From positions 1-37,107 of the forward strand of contig DGVM01000210.1 of the NCBI GenBank assembly GCA_002395925.1: 37,107 bases of DNA, given 5' to 3'. A program made the translations under genes and the position numbers. The notes below the pieces were generated by a model. That model had not been told where the DNA came from. It did not search any database and saw only the letters and a list, made by a program, of their open reading frames with translations. The stretch is from Bacteroidales bacterium UBA4284. GTDB lineage: Bacteria; Bacteroidota; Bacteroidia; Bacteroidales; UBA932. Shown here one piece after another: positions 24,008 to 33,865 of the stretch. The stretch's first letter is position 1; the number at the start of each line of letters is the position of its first letter.

Positions 24008-25149
24008 CAGAATGGCTTCAAAGCCTTGGCGTACATATTCCCGGACTGGGACTGATGCATTACCTGTCTTTCAGGGCGATGCTGGCCGCAGTCATAAGCA
24101 TGCTCATTGCCTTCATAGCCGGAGGCAGGATCATACGCTGGCTCCAGAAGCACCAGATAGGTGAAACCATACGCGACCTCGGACTGGAAGGCCAGATGCA
24201 GAAGAAAGGTACGCCCACGATGGGAGGCATCATTATCATCCTTTCGCTGCTGGGATCAGCCCTGCTCGTGTGCAGGCTCGACAGCATCTACACCATACTC
24301 CTGCTCATCACCACCGTATGGTGCGGAGGCATCGGATTCCTGGACGACTACATCAAGGTGTTCAAGCACAACAAAGAAGGCCTCAGCGAGAAAGGCAAGC
24401 TCATACTTCAGTTCGGCCTGGGTCTCCTCGTAGCGCTCATCGTCTGCATAAGCCCCGACATCCCCACCGACAAGCTCGTCACCACCATCCCCTTCGTCAA
24501 GGCACACGAATTCGACTACAGCTGGCTTTCACCCTTCAGCGGACAGCTCGGAGTATATACTTCATGGGCCATATACATGATCATGATCATACTCGTGACG
24601 CTCGCCTGCTCAAACGGCACCAACCTTACCGACGGCATGGACGGACTTGCAACGGGAACCTCCGCCATAGTAGGTGTGGCAATCGGCGTAATGGCCTGGC
24701 TCGGCGGCGACGCACTCGACTCCAAGTACCTCAACATCATGTATATACCGGGATCCGGAGAGGTCGCGATATTTATGGCTGCATTCGTGGGAGCGCTTAT
24801 AGGTTTCCTGTGGTACAACACCTTCCCCGCGCAGGTGTTCATGGGCGATTCCGGCAGCCTTGCCATCGGAGGCATCATCGGCGTGAGCGCGATACTCATA
24901 CGCAAGGAGCTGCTGCTTCCCCTGCTTTGCGGCATCTTCCTGATGGAAAGCCTTTCGGTAATCATCCAGAGGACCTGGTTCAAGCACACCAAACGCAAAT
25001 ACGGCGAGGGCCGGAGGGTCTTCCTCATGGCGCCGCTGCATCACCATTATCAGAAAAAGGGAATTCCCGAACCGCGCATAGTCACACGTTTCTGGATTAT
25101 AGGAATCATACTGGCGGTATCCACTCTCGCCATACTTAAGATAAGATAG
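23992..25149 (+). CDS. mraY: Phospho-MurNAc-pentapeptide translocase
   Basis: Transfers phospho-MurNAc-pentapeptide to undecaprenyl phosphate, giving lipid I. 385 residues, about ten membrane helices. The conserved Asp-rich loops are visible: GFLDDYIKVFKHNKEGL, TNLTDGMDGLA and MGDSGSLAIGG, with MAPLHHHYQKKG near the C-terminus. The family start MLYHLTEWL is at 23992, so the gene overlaps murE by 16 bases. Uses the carrier made through UppS (6339-7013). Confidence 0.96.
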   Translation: MLYHLTEWLQSLGVHIPGLGLMHYLSFRAMLAAVISMLIAFIAGGRIIRWLQKHQIGETIRDLGLEGQMQKKGTPTMGGIIIILSLLGSALLVCRLDSIYTILLLITTVWCGGIGFLDDYIKVFKHNKEGLSEKGKLILQFGLGLLVALIVCISPDIPTDKLVTTIPFVKAHEFDYSWLSPFSGQLGVYTSWAIYMIMIILVTLACSNGTNLTDGMDGLATGTSAIVGVAIGVMAWLGGDALDSKYLNIMYIPGSGEVAIFMAAFVGALIGFLWYNTFPAQVFMGDSGSLAIGGIIGVSAILIRKELLLPLLCGIFLMESLSVIIQRTWFKHTKRKYGEGRRVFLMAPLHHHYQKKGIPEPRIVTRFWIIGIILAVSTLAILKIR

Positions 25150-25153
25150 CACA

Positions 25154-26494
25154 ATGTCCAAGATAGTAGTTTTAGGCGGAGCAGAAAGCGGCGTGGGAGC
25201 CGCAGTGCTCGCAAAAGTAAAAGGATTCGACGTTTTTCTTTCCGACAACGGGAAGATCAAGGACGAATATGCCCGGCAGCTGCAGAAGTGGGACATCCCC
25301 TTCGAACAGGGCGGTCATACCCGCGAGCGCCTGCTCGACGCCGACGAAGTGATAAAGAGCCCCGGCATACCGTCCACCGCACCCCTCGTGCGTGAATTCG
25401 CTGCCAAGGGCACCCGCATCATATCCGAGATAGAATTCGCATCGCGTTACGACAGCGCTAAGAAAATCTGCATCACCGGGTCGAATGGCAAGACTACGAC
25501 TACTTCGCTCATCCACTACCTGCTCAAGGAAGCCGGTCTGGACGTAGGCCTGGGCGGCAACATCGGCAAAAGCTACGCGCTTCAGGTAGCCACCGAAAAG
25601 CACGACTACTATGTACTGGAAATCAGCAGCTTCCAGCTCGACGACACCTACGACTTCCGTCCCGACATAGCCATAATCACCAATATAACGCCCGACCACC
25701 TGGACCGCTACGACCACAACATGGAGAACTACGTGCGGGCCAAGTTCAAGATCACGCGCAACCTGCGTCCCGAGGACTGCTTCATATTCGACTCCGACGA
25801 CGCCATCACCATCGAGCACCTCAGCAAGATAGTGCTGCAATGCAAGATGCTCCCCTTCTCCCAGGAAAAGAAGGTACAGCAGGGAGCCTACCTGGACGGC
25901 AACCGGATAGTCGTACGCTACGAGCAGAACGAGAGCGAAATCTATCTGCGCGAGCTGGCACTCAGCGGCAGGCACAATATCTACAACTCCATGGCAGCCG
26001 CCATCGCCGCAAAGGTAACGGGCATAGAAGACGACAAGATACGCGAGGCTCTGGGAAGTTTCTCCCCCATCGAGCACAGGCTGGAGCCCGTGCTGAGCGT
26101 ACGCGACGTGATGTACATCAACGATTCCAAGGCGACCAACGTAGATTCCGCATGGTACGCCCTGGAGTGCCAGACAAGGCCCGTCGTATGGATAGTGGGC
26201 GGGACCGACAAGGGCAACGACTACAGCGTTCTCAACGACCTGGTACGGCAGAAGGTCAAGGCTATCGTCTGCCTGGGCGTTGACAACCACAAGATTCACG
26301 AAGCTTTCGCCCCTATAGTAGGCGAAGAGATGATAGCCGATACCGACAGCGCCGAGGAGGCCGTAAAAGTCGCCAGCATGATAGCGAAAAGCGGCGACGT
26401 GGTACTGCTCAGCCCCTGCTGCGCGAGTTTCGACCTGTTCGAGAATTATGAAGACCGCGGACGCAAGTTCAAGATGGCGGTAAGAAAACTGTAA
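25154..26494 (+). CDS. murD: UDP-MurNAc-L-alanine:D-glutamate ligase
   Basis: Adds D-glutamate to UDP-MurNAc-L-Ala. 446 residues in three Mur-ligase domains. N-terminal VVLGGAESGVGAAVLA binds the uracil nucleotide; the ATP loop TGSNGKTTTTS has Lys113; NITPDHLDRY and the C-terminal HRLEPV and NDSKATNVDS blocks are specific to MurD. It starts 4 bases after mraY. The gene is complete and ordinary. Confidence 0.95.
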   Translation: MSKIVVLGGAESGVGAAVLAKVKGFDVFLSDNGKIKDEYARQLQKWDIPFEQGGHTRERLLDADEVIKSPGIPSTAPLVREFAAKGTRIISEIEFASRYDSAKKICITGSNGKTTTTSLIHYLLKEAGLDVGLGGNIGKSYALQVATEKHDYYVLEISSFQLDDTYDFRPDIAIITNITPDHLDRYDHNMENYVRAKFKITRNLRPEDCFIFDSDDAITIEHLSKIVLQCKMLPFSQEKKVQQGAYLDGNRIVVRYEQNESEIYLRELALSGRHNIYNSMAAAIAAKVTGIEDDKIREALGSFSPIEHRLEPVLSVRDVMYINDSKATNVDSAWYALECQTRPVVWIVGGTDKGNDYSVLNDLVRQKVKAIVCLGVDNHKIHEAFAPIVGEEMIADTDSAEEAVKVASMIAKSGDVVLLSPCCASFDLFENYEDRGRKFKMAVRKL

Positions 26495-26499
26495 AAGAT

Positions 26500-27888
26500 A
26501 TGTCAAAGGGAAAGCGCACAGCCTGGAATTTCTTCGAGAGAATCGAAGGCGACAAGGTGGTCTGGATCATCGCTCTGATGTTGATCCTAATCAGCATCGT
26601 GTGCATATTCTCTTCCACCTCGAGGCTCCTGGAAGGCCACCAGACGCGTCTCGACATAGTAAAGAGCCAGCTGGTGGTGGTAGCGGCAGGGCTCGCCCTC
26701 ATCATCGTCTGCTACAACATAAAGAGCATCAATTTCTTCCGCTGGTGCTCCCGCCTGGGACTGGGCATAAGCCTGGTGCTGCTGGGTCTGTTGATTTCCA
26801 GGATAGACGTAGGATTCATCAAATCCATCGAACTCAACGGCGCACGGCGCATCCTGCAGATAGGAGGCGTCCAGGTACACGTTTTCGAAGTGGTCAAGAT
26901 AGCGATGGTAATGTACCTCGCATGGGCTCTGGACGCCCTAAAGAAGGGCGAGCTCAAGGGGCCCAGGAAAGAAATCTGGAAGAAGGTGCTCTACATCTAC
27001 GCTCCTTTCATCGTGGTCCTTGTCATGATTATCCCGGGAAGCAACTCCGCGGCACTCTTCATTGGAGGAATCATGTTCCTGGTTATCCTGCTCGGCGGAG
27101 GCAACCTCAGGGACTTGGCCGTGCTGGCGGCGGCTGCCATCGTCCTCATACTGGGATGCTGGGGCATTTACGAAATCAGCGACAAGAAGGTCATGAAGCG
27201 TATAGGCACCGCCATCAGCCGAATCGCCGAAAAAGACGACTGGGAGCAGAAGGTAATAGACTCCAGACCGGGTTCGCCCGAATATTACGAAGCCCTCGAC
27301 AACATACGCCAGCCCTACAGCGCGAAGATAGCCATCAAGGAAGGCGGAATCCTGGGCAAAGGCCCCGGCCAGAGCACACAGCGCTACGTAGTCCCCGACA
27401 TTTCGGAAGACTATATGTACAGCTTCATCATAGAAGAATACGGACTGTGGGGTGCCCTGATAGTGATTTTCCTCTACGTTTCGCTCATGGCGAGAGGCTC
27501 GATAATAGTGAGGAACTGCGGCAAAGACACCTATGCCAAGCTGTCGGTGGCCGGACTGTGCCTGCTGATTACCGGACAGGCCTTCCTGCATATGTTCGTA
27601 AACGCCGACATAGGCCCCATGACGGGCCAGACACTGCCCCTCATCAGCCACGGCAACAGCGCATTCCTGTGCTTCAGTCTGGCGTTCGGCATCATTCTGT
27701 CATTCAGCCGCATAGCACAGAGGAGAATAGAGAAGGAGCAGCGCGATGCACAGCCGCTGCTGGAACTTAAAGAAAACGTACAGGCCGGCCTGGACGACCT
27801 GGATGCCTTCGAAACCGACGGCATCCCCCAGGAAGAAGATGAAGAGCCGGCAGGAATAGAAGACGAAATGAACGAATATGGAATATAA
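26500..27888 (+). CDS. ftsW: SEDS peptidoglycan glycosyltransferase FtsW
   Basis: 462 residues, about ten membrane helices. GARRILQIGGVQVHVFEVVKI corresponds to the conserved QPSE-K region with Glu and Lys kept, and GKGPGQSTQRYVVP leads to the conserved acidic loop SEDYMYSFIIEE. FtsW polymerises glycan strands with FtsI at the septum. It has an acidic cytoplasmic tail of about 50 residues (DEEPAGIEDEMNEYGI). FtsW rather than RodA is chosen from the dcw position. It overlaps murG by 11 bases. Confidence 0.92.
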   Translation: MSKGKRTAWNFFERIEGDKVVWIIALMLILISIVCIFSSTSRLLEGHQTRLDIVKSQLVVVAAGLALIIVCYNIKSINFFRWCSRLGLGISLVLLGLLISRIDVGFIKSIELNGARRILQIGGVQVHVFEVVKIAMVMYLAWALDALKKGELKGPRKEIWKKVLYIYAPFIVVLVMIIPGSNSAALFIGGIMFLVILLGGGNLRDLAVLAAAAIVLILGCWGIYEISDKKVMKRIGTAISRIAEKDDWEQKVIDSRPGSPEYYEALDNIRQPYSAKIAIKEGGILGKGPGQSTQRYVVPDISEDYMYSFIIEEYGLWGALIVIFLYVSLMARGSIIVRNCGKDTYAKLSVAGLCLLITGQAFLHMFVNADIGPMTGQTLPLISHGNSAFLCFSLAFGIILSFSRIAQRRIEKEQRDAQPLLELKENVQAGLDDLDAFETDGIPQEEDEEPAGIEDEMNEYGI

Positions 27889-29008
27889 AGCACTCAGGGT
27901 CATAATCAGCGGCGGAGGCACGGGAGGACACATCTTCCCTGCCGTATCGATCGCGCGTGCACTGGTAAAGGCCAATCCCGACACGGAGATTCTTTTCGTG
28001 GGCGCAGAAGGCAAGATGGAGATGGAAAAGGTACCCCGCGAAGGCTTCCGCATAGTGGGTCTGCCGATAGTGGGCCTGCAGAGGCAGCTCAGCATCAAGA
28101 ACATCATCAACGACCTCAGCGTGCCCTTCCGTTTCGCAGGCAGCATCAGGCGCGCCCGCAGGATCATCAAGGATTTTCGGCCCGACGTAGCGGTAGGAGT
28201 GGGAGGATACGCAAGCGCTCCCCTGCTCATGGCCGCCACCCGCATGAAGATTCCCGCCCTCATCCAGGAGCAGAACGGATTCGCCGGACTTACCAACAAG
28301 ATGCTCGGCAGCAAAGTTAAGAGCATCTGCGTGGCCTACGAAGGCATGGAGAAATTCTTCCCGGCCGAAAAGATAGTCATGAGCGGCAACCCCATACGTC
28401 CCGAGATACACCCCTACACCCCCCAGGAGCGCCAGGAAGGAATTGAATTCTACGGCTTCGATCCCTGCAAGCGGCACATCCTGATAGTGGGAGGAAGCCT
28501 TGGCAGCGGCACGCTCAACAACGCCGTAAAGGCCTGGATAGAGGCCGGATGCCCCGGCGGCGAAGACACCGAAATCCTCTGGCAGTGCGGCAAATACTAC
28601 AAGAGCGGCATCGACGCTTTCATGAATGGACGCAATCTGCCGCAGATTCGCTACAGCGACTTCATCTCCAGGATGGACCTCGCATACGCAATGGCAGACG
28701 TGGTCGTAAGCCGCAGCGGAGCGTCGAGCGTATCCGAAATATGCGCCGCCCGCAAGGCCGCGGTCTTCGTACCCTCTCCCAACGTGGCCGAAGACCACCA
28801 GACGCACAATGCAATGGCTCTCGTACGCAAGGACGCAGCTCTGCTCGTAAAGGACTCCGAAGCCCGCGAACTGCTCATGAAAACCGCTCTCGACCTTGCC
28901 GGGGACGCACAGAAGACGGCACTGCTGGGAGCCAACGCCGGCAAGCTTGCCCTGCCCGACGCAGCCGCGACCATAGTTGACGAAATATATAAGATAATCC
29001 AGGGATGA
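27878..29008 (+). CDS. murG: Undecaprenyl-PP-MurNAc-pentapeptide GlcNAc transferase
   Basis: Adds GlcNAc to lipid I to give lipid II on the cytoplasmic face of the membrane. 376 residues in a GT-B fold. GGGTGGHIFPAVSIA near the N-terminus contacts lipid I; PALIQEQNGFAGL, VSRSGASSVSEI and PSPNVAEDHQTHNAMAL are the donor-side signatures. ATG at 27878 lies inside ftsW, and the stop overlaps murC by 4 bases. Confidence 0.96.
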   Translation: MEYKALRVIISGGGTGGHIFPAVSIARALVKANPDTEILFVGAEGKMEMEKVPREGFRIVGLPIVGLQRQLSIKNIINDLSVPFRFAGSIRRARRIIKDFRPDVAVGVGGYASAPLLMAATRMKIPALIQEQNGFAGLTNKMLGSKVKSICVAYEGMEKFFPAEKIVMSGNPIRPEIHPYTPQERQEGIEFYGFDPCKRHILIVGGSLGSGTLNNAVKAWIEAGCPGGEDTEILWQCGKYYKSGIDAFMNGRNLPQIRYSDFISRMDLAYAMADVVVSRSGASSVSEICAARKAAVFVPSPNVAEDHQTHNAMALVRKDAALLVKDSEARELLMKTALDLAGDAQKTALLGANAGKLALPDAAATIVDEIYKIIQG

Positions 29009-30375
29009 AAGACGATAAGATTAAACAGGTTTACCTGATTGGCATAGGCGGAATAGGCATGAGCGCCCTCGCCCGCTGGTTCAAGTTCCGCGGCATGAGC
29101 GTAAGCGGATACGACCGTACGCCTTCCGCTCTCACGGCACAGCTGGAGGCCGAAGGGATAGCGGTGCACTACGAAGACGACTGCAGCGCCGTTCCCGCCG
29201 ACACGTCATCCACCCTCGTCATATACACTCCCGCGGTTCCCGAAGAATTAGGAGAGCTGCGCTACGTGCGCGAACACGGCTACAAGCTCCTCAAGCGCTC
29301 GCGGGTCCTGGGAGAGATAGCCGCAGACCAGATCTGCCTCGCCGTAGCCGGAACGCACGGCAAGACCACCACTTCCACGCTCATCGCCCACATACTCACC
29401 GAAGGAGGCGACGGCTGCTCCGCATTCCTTGGGGGCATCTCCAAGAACTACGGCAGCAACCTGCTCATGAGCAGCACCAACACCGTTGTGGCCGAGGCTG
29501 ACGAATTCGACCGTTCCTTCCTGCAGCTGCATCCCGACATCGCAGCCATAACAGCCATGGACGCCGACCACCTCGACATCTACGGCGACCTCGCCCACGT
29601 ACAGGAAGCCTTCCGCGAATTCGCATCCCAGGTCCATGAGACCATAATACTCAAGTACGGACTTCCCATCAGGCAGTCCGACGTAAGCGCCCGCATATTC
29701 ACCTATCATTTCGACAACCCCAAGTCGGATTTCCACAGCACCAACCTGCGCCTTTCGCCCGACGGTCATTACACCTTCGACCTCGTGTATCCCGGAGGAA
29801 CCCTCAAGGATATACGCTGCGGAGCCCTCGGTTGGGTGAATGTAGAGAACGCCGTCGCAGCGGCGGCAGTGTGCCTCTGCCATGGCACCGACGGACAGAA
29901 GCTGCGTCACGCGATCGGCACTTTTGCGGGAGTTCAGCGCCGTCTCGACGAGCATGTAAACCTCCCCGGACTTACCTACATCGACGATTACGCCCATCAT
30001 CCGGCAGAACTTCAGAGCGCCATCTCGTCGCTGAGGGGCATCTTCCCCGGCCGCAAGATCACCGGCATCTTCCAGCCTCATCTTTATACCCGCACACGCG
30101 ACTTCGCACCGCAGTTCGCAGCCGCACTCAGCAAGCTCGACCGGCTCATACTGCTCGACATATATCCCGCCAGGGAGGAACCCATCCCCGGAGTCAGCTC
30201 CGAGTTGATATTCAAAGACGTAACGGCACCCGAGAAGCTGCTCATACGGCGCGACGAGCTCATGCCGCTGCTGGAAGCCGAAAAAGACAGCCTCGACGTA
30301 CTGGTAAGCTTCGGCGCCGGAAACATCGACAGGTTCATCGAACCCATAACCCGATTGCTGGAAAAAGGAAAATGA
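29005..30375 (+). CDS. murC: UDP-N-acetylmuramate:L-alanine ligase
   Basis: First amino-acid ligase of the peptidoglycan pathway. 456 residues. GIGGIGMSALARWF is the nucleotide-sugar loop; VAGTHGKTTTSTL has the ATP-binding Lys120; EADEFDRSFL and DDYAHHPAEL are Mur-ligase signatures. Overlaps murG upstream and ftsQ downstream by 4 bases each, so translation of murG-murC-ftsQ is likely coupled. Confidence 0.96.
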   Translation: MKDDKIKQVYLIGIGGIGMSALARWFKFRGMSVSGYDRTPSALTAQLEAEGIAVHYEDDCSAVPADTSSTLVIYTPAVPEELGELRYVREHGYKLLKRSRVLGEIAADQICLAVAGTHGKTTTSTLIAHILTEGGDGCSAFLGGISKNYGSNLLMSSTNTVVAEADEFDRSFLQLHPDIAAITAMDADHLDIYGDLAHVQEAFREFASQVHETIILKYGLPIRQSDVSARIFTYHFDNPKSDFHSTNLRLSPDGHYTFDLVYPGGTLKDIRCGALGWVNVENAVAAAAVCLCHGTDGQKLRHAIGTFAGVQRRLDEHVNLPGLTYIDDYAHHPAELQSAISSLRGIFPGRKITGIFQPHLYTRTRDFAPQFAAALSKLDRLILLDIYPAREEPIPGVSSELIFKDVTAPEKLLIRRDELMPLLEAEKDSLDVLVSFGAGNIDRFIEPITRLLEKGK

Positions 30376-31127
30376 AATCATCCGTCAAACACATGATCGC
30401 CGCCGCCGGTATCTGCCTGATGCTGGCCGGTCTTGCCATACTCCAGGGCAGCGTGAGAGAAGCCGGCTCCAAAAAGCTGTGCGAGTCTCTCGACGTGCGC
30501 ATAGAGGGCGATCTGGAATTCGTTACGACGGACGACATACGGGGCTATCTCGACAGGCACTACGGCTGCTACATCGGCGCACCGCTGGACAGCCTCAACC
30601 TCGGGCATATCGAAAGGCTTCTTCTGAGCAAGAGCGTGGTAAAGGGCTGCGAAGCATGGACGACCCGCGACGGAGTGCTGCACGTAAGCATACGTCAGAG
30701 GGAACCTGCGCTGAGGCTGGACCGCGGCGGAAAGGGCTTCTACATCGACCGCGAAGGCTCCATCATACCCCTTCATCCCACCTACACCGCCCCTGTCCCG
30801 CTTGTGGAGGGCAACATCCCCATGATCGAGAACGGCGAGAAGCCGGGGTGGGGAGCCGGAGTGCTGGAACTTACCGATTTTGTGGCATCTTCCAAGATTT
30901 GGAAAGACCGCATCGCGAAGCTTTCGGTGAACGCAGCCGGAGACCTGGAGGTCCGCCTGGTGGACGGTAAGGAGAGGTTCATCATTGGAGAGCCCGACGA
31001 TATCAGGAGCAAATTCGGCAAGATGGAGAAATACTTCTCATACATAGTTCCCCAGAAGGGCGAAGGTTACTACAAGAGCGTTAACGTTAAATACAACAAA
31101 CAAATAATATGCAGGAAAGATATATAG
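30372..31127 (+). CDS. ftsQ: Cell division protein FtsQ
   Basis: 251 residues. One N-terminal membrane helix (about 7-25), a POTRA-like domain (LDVRIEGDLEFVTTDDIRGYL) and a beta domain (VLHVSIRQREPALRL, FYIDREGSIIPL) are the FtsQ/DivIB layout. It recruits downstream divisome proteins in the periplasm. Sequence is divergent, so identity leans on topology and the murC-ftsQ-ftsA order. The end overlaps ftsA by 19 bases. Confidence 0.88.
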   Translation: MKSSVKHMIAAAGICLMLAGLAILQGSVREAGSKKLCESLDVRIEGDLEFVTTDDIRGYLDRHYGCYIGAPLDSLNLGHIERLLLSKSVVKGCEAWTTRDGVLHVSIRQREPALRLDRGGKGFYIDREGSIIPLHPTYTAPVPLVEGNIPMIENGEKPGWGAGVLELTDFVASSKIWKDRIAKLSVNAAGDLEVRLVDGKERFIIGEPDDIRSKFGKMEKYFSYIVPQKGEGYYKSVNVKYNKQIICRKDI

Positions 31128-32614
31128 CGACAGTCGATTTGGGCACCTCGAAACTGGCACTATGCGTAGCAAAGGTCGTCGGCGAGAACGTCCAGATCAT
31201 CTACTACAATGAGCGGCCTTCGGACGGCATACGCTACAACTGCGTATTCAATCCCAAGAGGGCGGCAGCCCCTCTGCGCGCGGCCATAGCCGAAGCGGAG
31301 GATGAGCTGCATATCAAGATCACGCAGGTGGTCGTAGGCCTCCCCCGGTACAACGTGCACCAGGAAACGGCCAGCGCAAGGATAGACCGCAGCGATCCGG
31401 GAGCCCTTATCGGAGACGACGAAATCGCCGCTCTCAAGAGCATCGCCCTCGACACCTATCCCCTCGCGGACGGCAGCAAGGAACTGATTTACGGCGCCGT
31501 GCCCCAGTCGTTCTCGACCGACGATTTCATAGGCTCGGAAGACGACGTAGTCGGCACCACCAGCGATTCGCTGTCCGGCAACTTCAAGATTTTCGTCGGA
31601 GCCAAGAAGGTGGTCCGCAACATCGACATCATGCTCAACGATGCGGGAGTGGCGCTTGCCCAGGCCATTTTCACCCCCACATCCACAGGCGAGGCCGTGC
31701 TCAAGGACGACGAAATGACCAACGGCGTGGCGCTCATCGAAATGGGAGCCGGAGTCACTTCCCTGTCGATTTACCAGGGAGGCATCATGCGCTTCTTCTC
31801 CTCCATTCCTTTCGGAGGCAAGAGCATCACCACCGACATACGGCTCGAATGTGCATTCGACGACCGTCTGGCCGAAAACATCAAGCTCGCATTCGGCGCC
31901 TGCCTGCCCGACAAACTCCTGTCGATGGGCGACAAGGTCCTGCAAATCAACGACGAAGAAAACGGCACCTACGAGCACCTTTCGGTAAAATACCTCTCCG
32001 AAATCATTACCGCACGCTGCCGCGAAATAGTTCAGGCCATACTGTTCCTCATCCAGCAGAGCGGATTCGCGGACAGGCTTCGCTGCGGCATAGTAATCAC
32101 CGGCGGCGGTGCCAACATGGCCAATCTCACCAACCTCATAAAGGAAGAGTCGGGGTACAACGTGAGGGTCGGATTCCCGCTGGCGCGCAAATTCTCCTCG
32201 GACGGTCTTCCGGGAATAGGCGAGGCACAGGCCGGAGCGTCGATAGGAATGATCCTGGAAGCCGCCAGCGATCCTTTCCTCAACTGCATTTCGGAAACGG
32301 CGAAGGCCGACGAACCCGCCCCAGAACCTAAGCCCGAGCAAGAAGTGGCCGCCGACCCTAACGGTCAGGGCAATCTCTTCGGCGAAGACGACTTCGACAA
32401 GGTGATGAGCACCAAGATAAAGAAGACGCCGGCCGACCGCAGGAACAAGGGCAAGGACAAGCAGCCCAAACCCGCAAAGCAGGCTTCCGACAAGCCGTCG
32501 GGCTTCAAGATATTCTGGACGACCATAGGACAGAAGGTAAGCTCCGTAGTGGAGAGGAGTTTCGAAGACACCCTTGCCGGGTTCTACGACGATATAGACA
32601 CCAAAAAGCAGTAA
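31109..32614 (+). CDS. ftsA: Cell division protein FtsA
   Basis: Actin-like ATPase that tethers FtsZ to the membrane. 501 residues. Phosphate-binding VDLGTSKLALCVAK at the N-terminus, EMGAGVTSLSIYQGG and GIVITGGGANMANL are the actin-fold motifs. The C-terminus has a long charged, Lys/Pro-rich linker (about 400-460) ending in a short amphipathic helix (SSVVERSFEDTLAGFYDD), the probable membrane-targeting sequence. ATG at 31109 lies in ftsQ; ftsZ follows by 6 bases. Confidence 0.95.
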   Translation: MQERYIATVDLGTSKLALCVAKVVGENVQIIYYNERPSDGIRYNCVFNPKRAAAPLRAAIAEAEDELHIKITQVVVGLPRYNVHQETASARIDRSDPGALIGDDEIAALKSIALDTYPLADGSKELIYGAVPQSFSTDDFIGSEDDVVGTTSDSLSGNFKIFVGAKKVVRNIDIMLNDAGVALAQAIFTPTSTGEAVLKDDEMTNGVALIEMGAGVTSLSIYQGGIMRFFSSIPFGGKSITTDIRLECAFDDRLAENIKLAFGACLPDKLLSMGDKVLQINDEENGTYEHLSVKYLSEIITARCREIVQAILFLIQQSGFADRLRCGIVITGGGANMANLTNLIKEESGYNVRVGFPLARKFSSDGLPGIGEAQAGASIGMILEAASDPFLNCISETAKADEPAPEPKPEQEVAADPNGQGNLFGEDDFDKVMSTKIKKTPADRRNKGKDKQPKPAKQASDKPSGFKIFWTTIGQKVSSVVERSFEDTLAGFYDDIDTKKQ

Positions 32615-32620
32615 CGAAGT

Positions 32621-33865
32621 ATGTTCGAAGATTTCAATATAGACCTCGAGGCCACAGTGCCTAAGGATTGGAAGCGCTCCGACCAGATTATCAAAGTGAT
32701 AGGCGTCGGAGGAGGAGGCTGTAACGCAGTCTCGTTCATGTACCGCACCGGAATCGAAGGATGCAGCTTCGTAGTCTGCAACACCGACTCCCAGGCGCTC
32801 GAGTGCAGCCCTGTCCCCGTAAAGATACAGATGGGCGCAGGACTCGGTGCCGGAACCAACCCCATCAAGGGCCGCAACGCCGCCATCGACAGCCAGGCGG
32901 AGATAGAGAAGAAGATTCTCGATACCGGCACCCGCATGCTCTTCATCACCGCCGGTATGGGCGGCGGCACCGGAACCGGAGCCGCTCCGATAATCGCCAA
33001 GATGGCCAAGGACAAGGGCATACTTACGGTCGCCGTGGTTACGCTGCCTTTCAAGAATGAAGGCGACAGGGCCATGTCCAGGGCGATCGACGGTATCCAG
33101 GAGCTCGAGAAAAACGTCGATTCGCTGCTCATCATCAACAATGAAAAGCTCTACGCACACTTCGGCGACAAACTCACCCACGACGCCTTCCCCAAGGCCG
33201 ACGAAGTGCTGACGACCGCCGTCAAGGGCATCATCGAAATCATGCAGAAGCCCGGCTACATCAACGTGGACTTCGAAGACGTGATGACCATGATGAAGGA
33301 CAGCGGAATGGCACTGATGGGATACGGCGAGGGAAGCGGCGAAAACCGCATCGAAGACGCGGTACGCCAGGCCTTCGAGTCTCCCCTGCTCAACGATTTC
33401 GACCTCAAGACCGCCAAGAACGTGCTCGTGAACATTACCGGAGGCAAGAACGAACAGGGCCTTACGATGGATGACATGTCGGAAATCAACCGCCGTATCG
33501 ACGAATACACGGGCGGCGCCAACAACTTCAAGCGCGGCCTGATCTGGGACGAAAGCCCCGACGTGGGAGACCACATCCACATCACTTCCATCGTCACCGG
33601 GCTCAAGTTCATCGACATTGCCGGGTCGCGCCGCGACATGGGCAACTACATCATGATAACCAGGGGATTCACCTACGACAACAACGAGGCCGCAAGTACC
33701 CGCGGGCTCAACCTCATAGAAGACAACGTGGGCTCCAGGATAGGATATACCAGCGACAACCAGAGGCTCTTCCGCTACGATCCCGAGAAGAAGCCCGCGC
33801 TGCTCGTATCCGCCGGAGAACCCATTTCGGACCTTGAAAACATACCTTCAATACGCAGAAAATGA
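32621..33865 (+). CDS. ftsZ: Cell division protein FtsZ
   Basis: Tubulin-like GTPase forming the division ring. 414 residues. GVGGGGCNAV starts the GTP-binding domain, the tubulin signature GGGTGTG is at 114-120, and the T7 loop region is intact. The tail after the core is short; its C-terminal peptide ENIPSIRRK is a divergent form of the conserved peptide that binds FtsA. The stop overlaps the gltX ATG by 4 bases. Confidence 0.97.
   Translation: MFEDFNIDLEATVPKDWKRSDQIIKVIGVGGGGCNAVSFMYRTGIEGCSFVVCNTDSQALECSPVPVKIQMGAGLGAGTNPIKGRNAAIDSQAEIEKKILDTGTRMLFITAGMGGGTGTGAAPIIAKMAKDKGILTVAVVTLPFKNEGDRAMSRAIDGIQELEKNVDSLLIINNEKLYAHFGDKLTHDAFPKADEVLTTAVKGIIEIMQKPGYINVDFEDVMTMMKDSGMALMGYGEGSGENRIEDAVRQAFESPLLNDFDLKTAKNVLVNITGGKNEQGLTMDDMSEINRRIDEYTGGANNFKRGLIWDESPDVGDHIHITSIVTGLKFIDIAGSRRDMGNYIMITRGFTYDNNEAASTRGLNLIEDNVGSRIGYTSDNQRLFRYDPEKKPALLVSAGEPISDLENIPSIRRK

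Noticed and set aside
31160..33580. Minus-strand open frame of 806 codons opposite ftsA and ftsZ
   Set aside because: It is a mirror of GC-rich, third-position-biased codons of two certain genes. Its translation is Val/Gly/His-rich with no domain, and it crosses the ftsA-ftsZ boundary.
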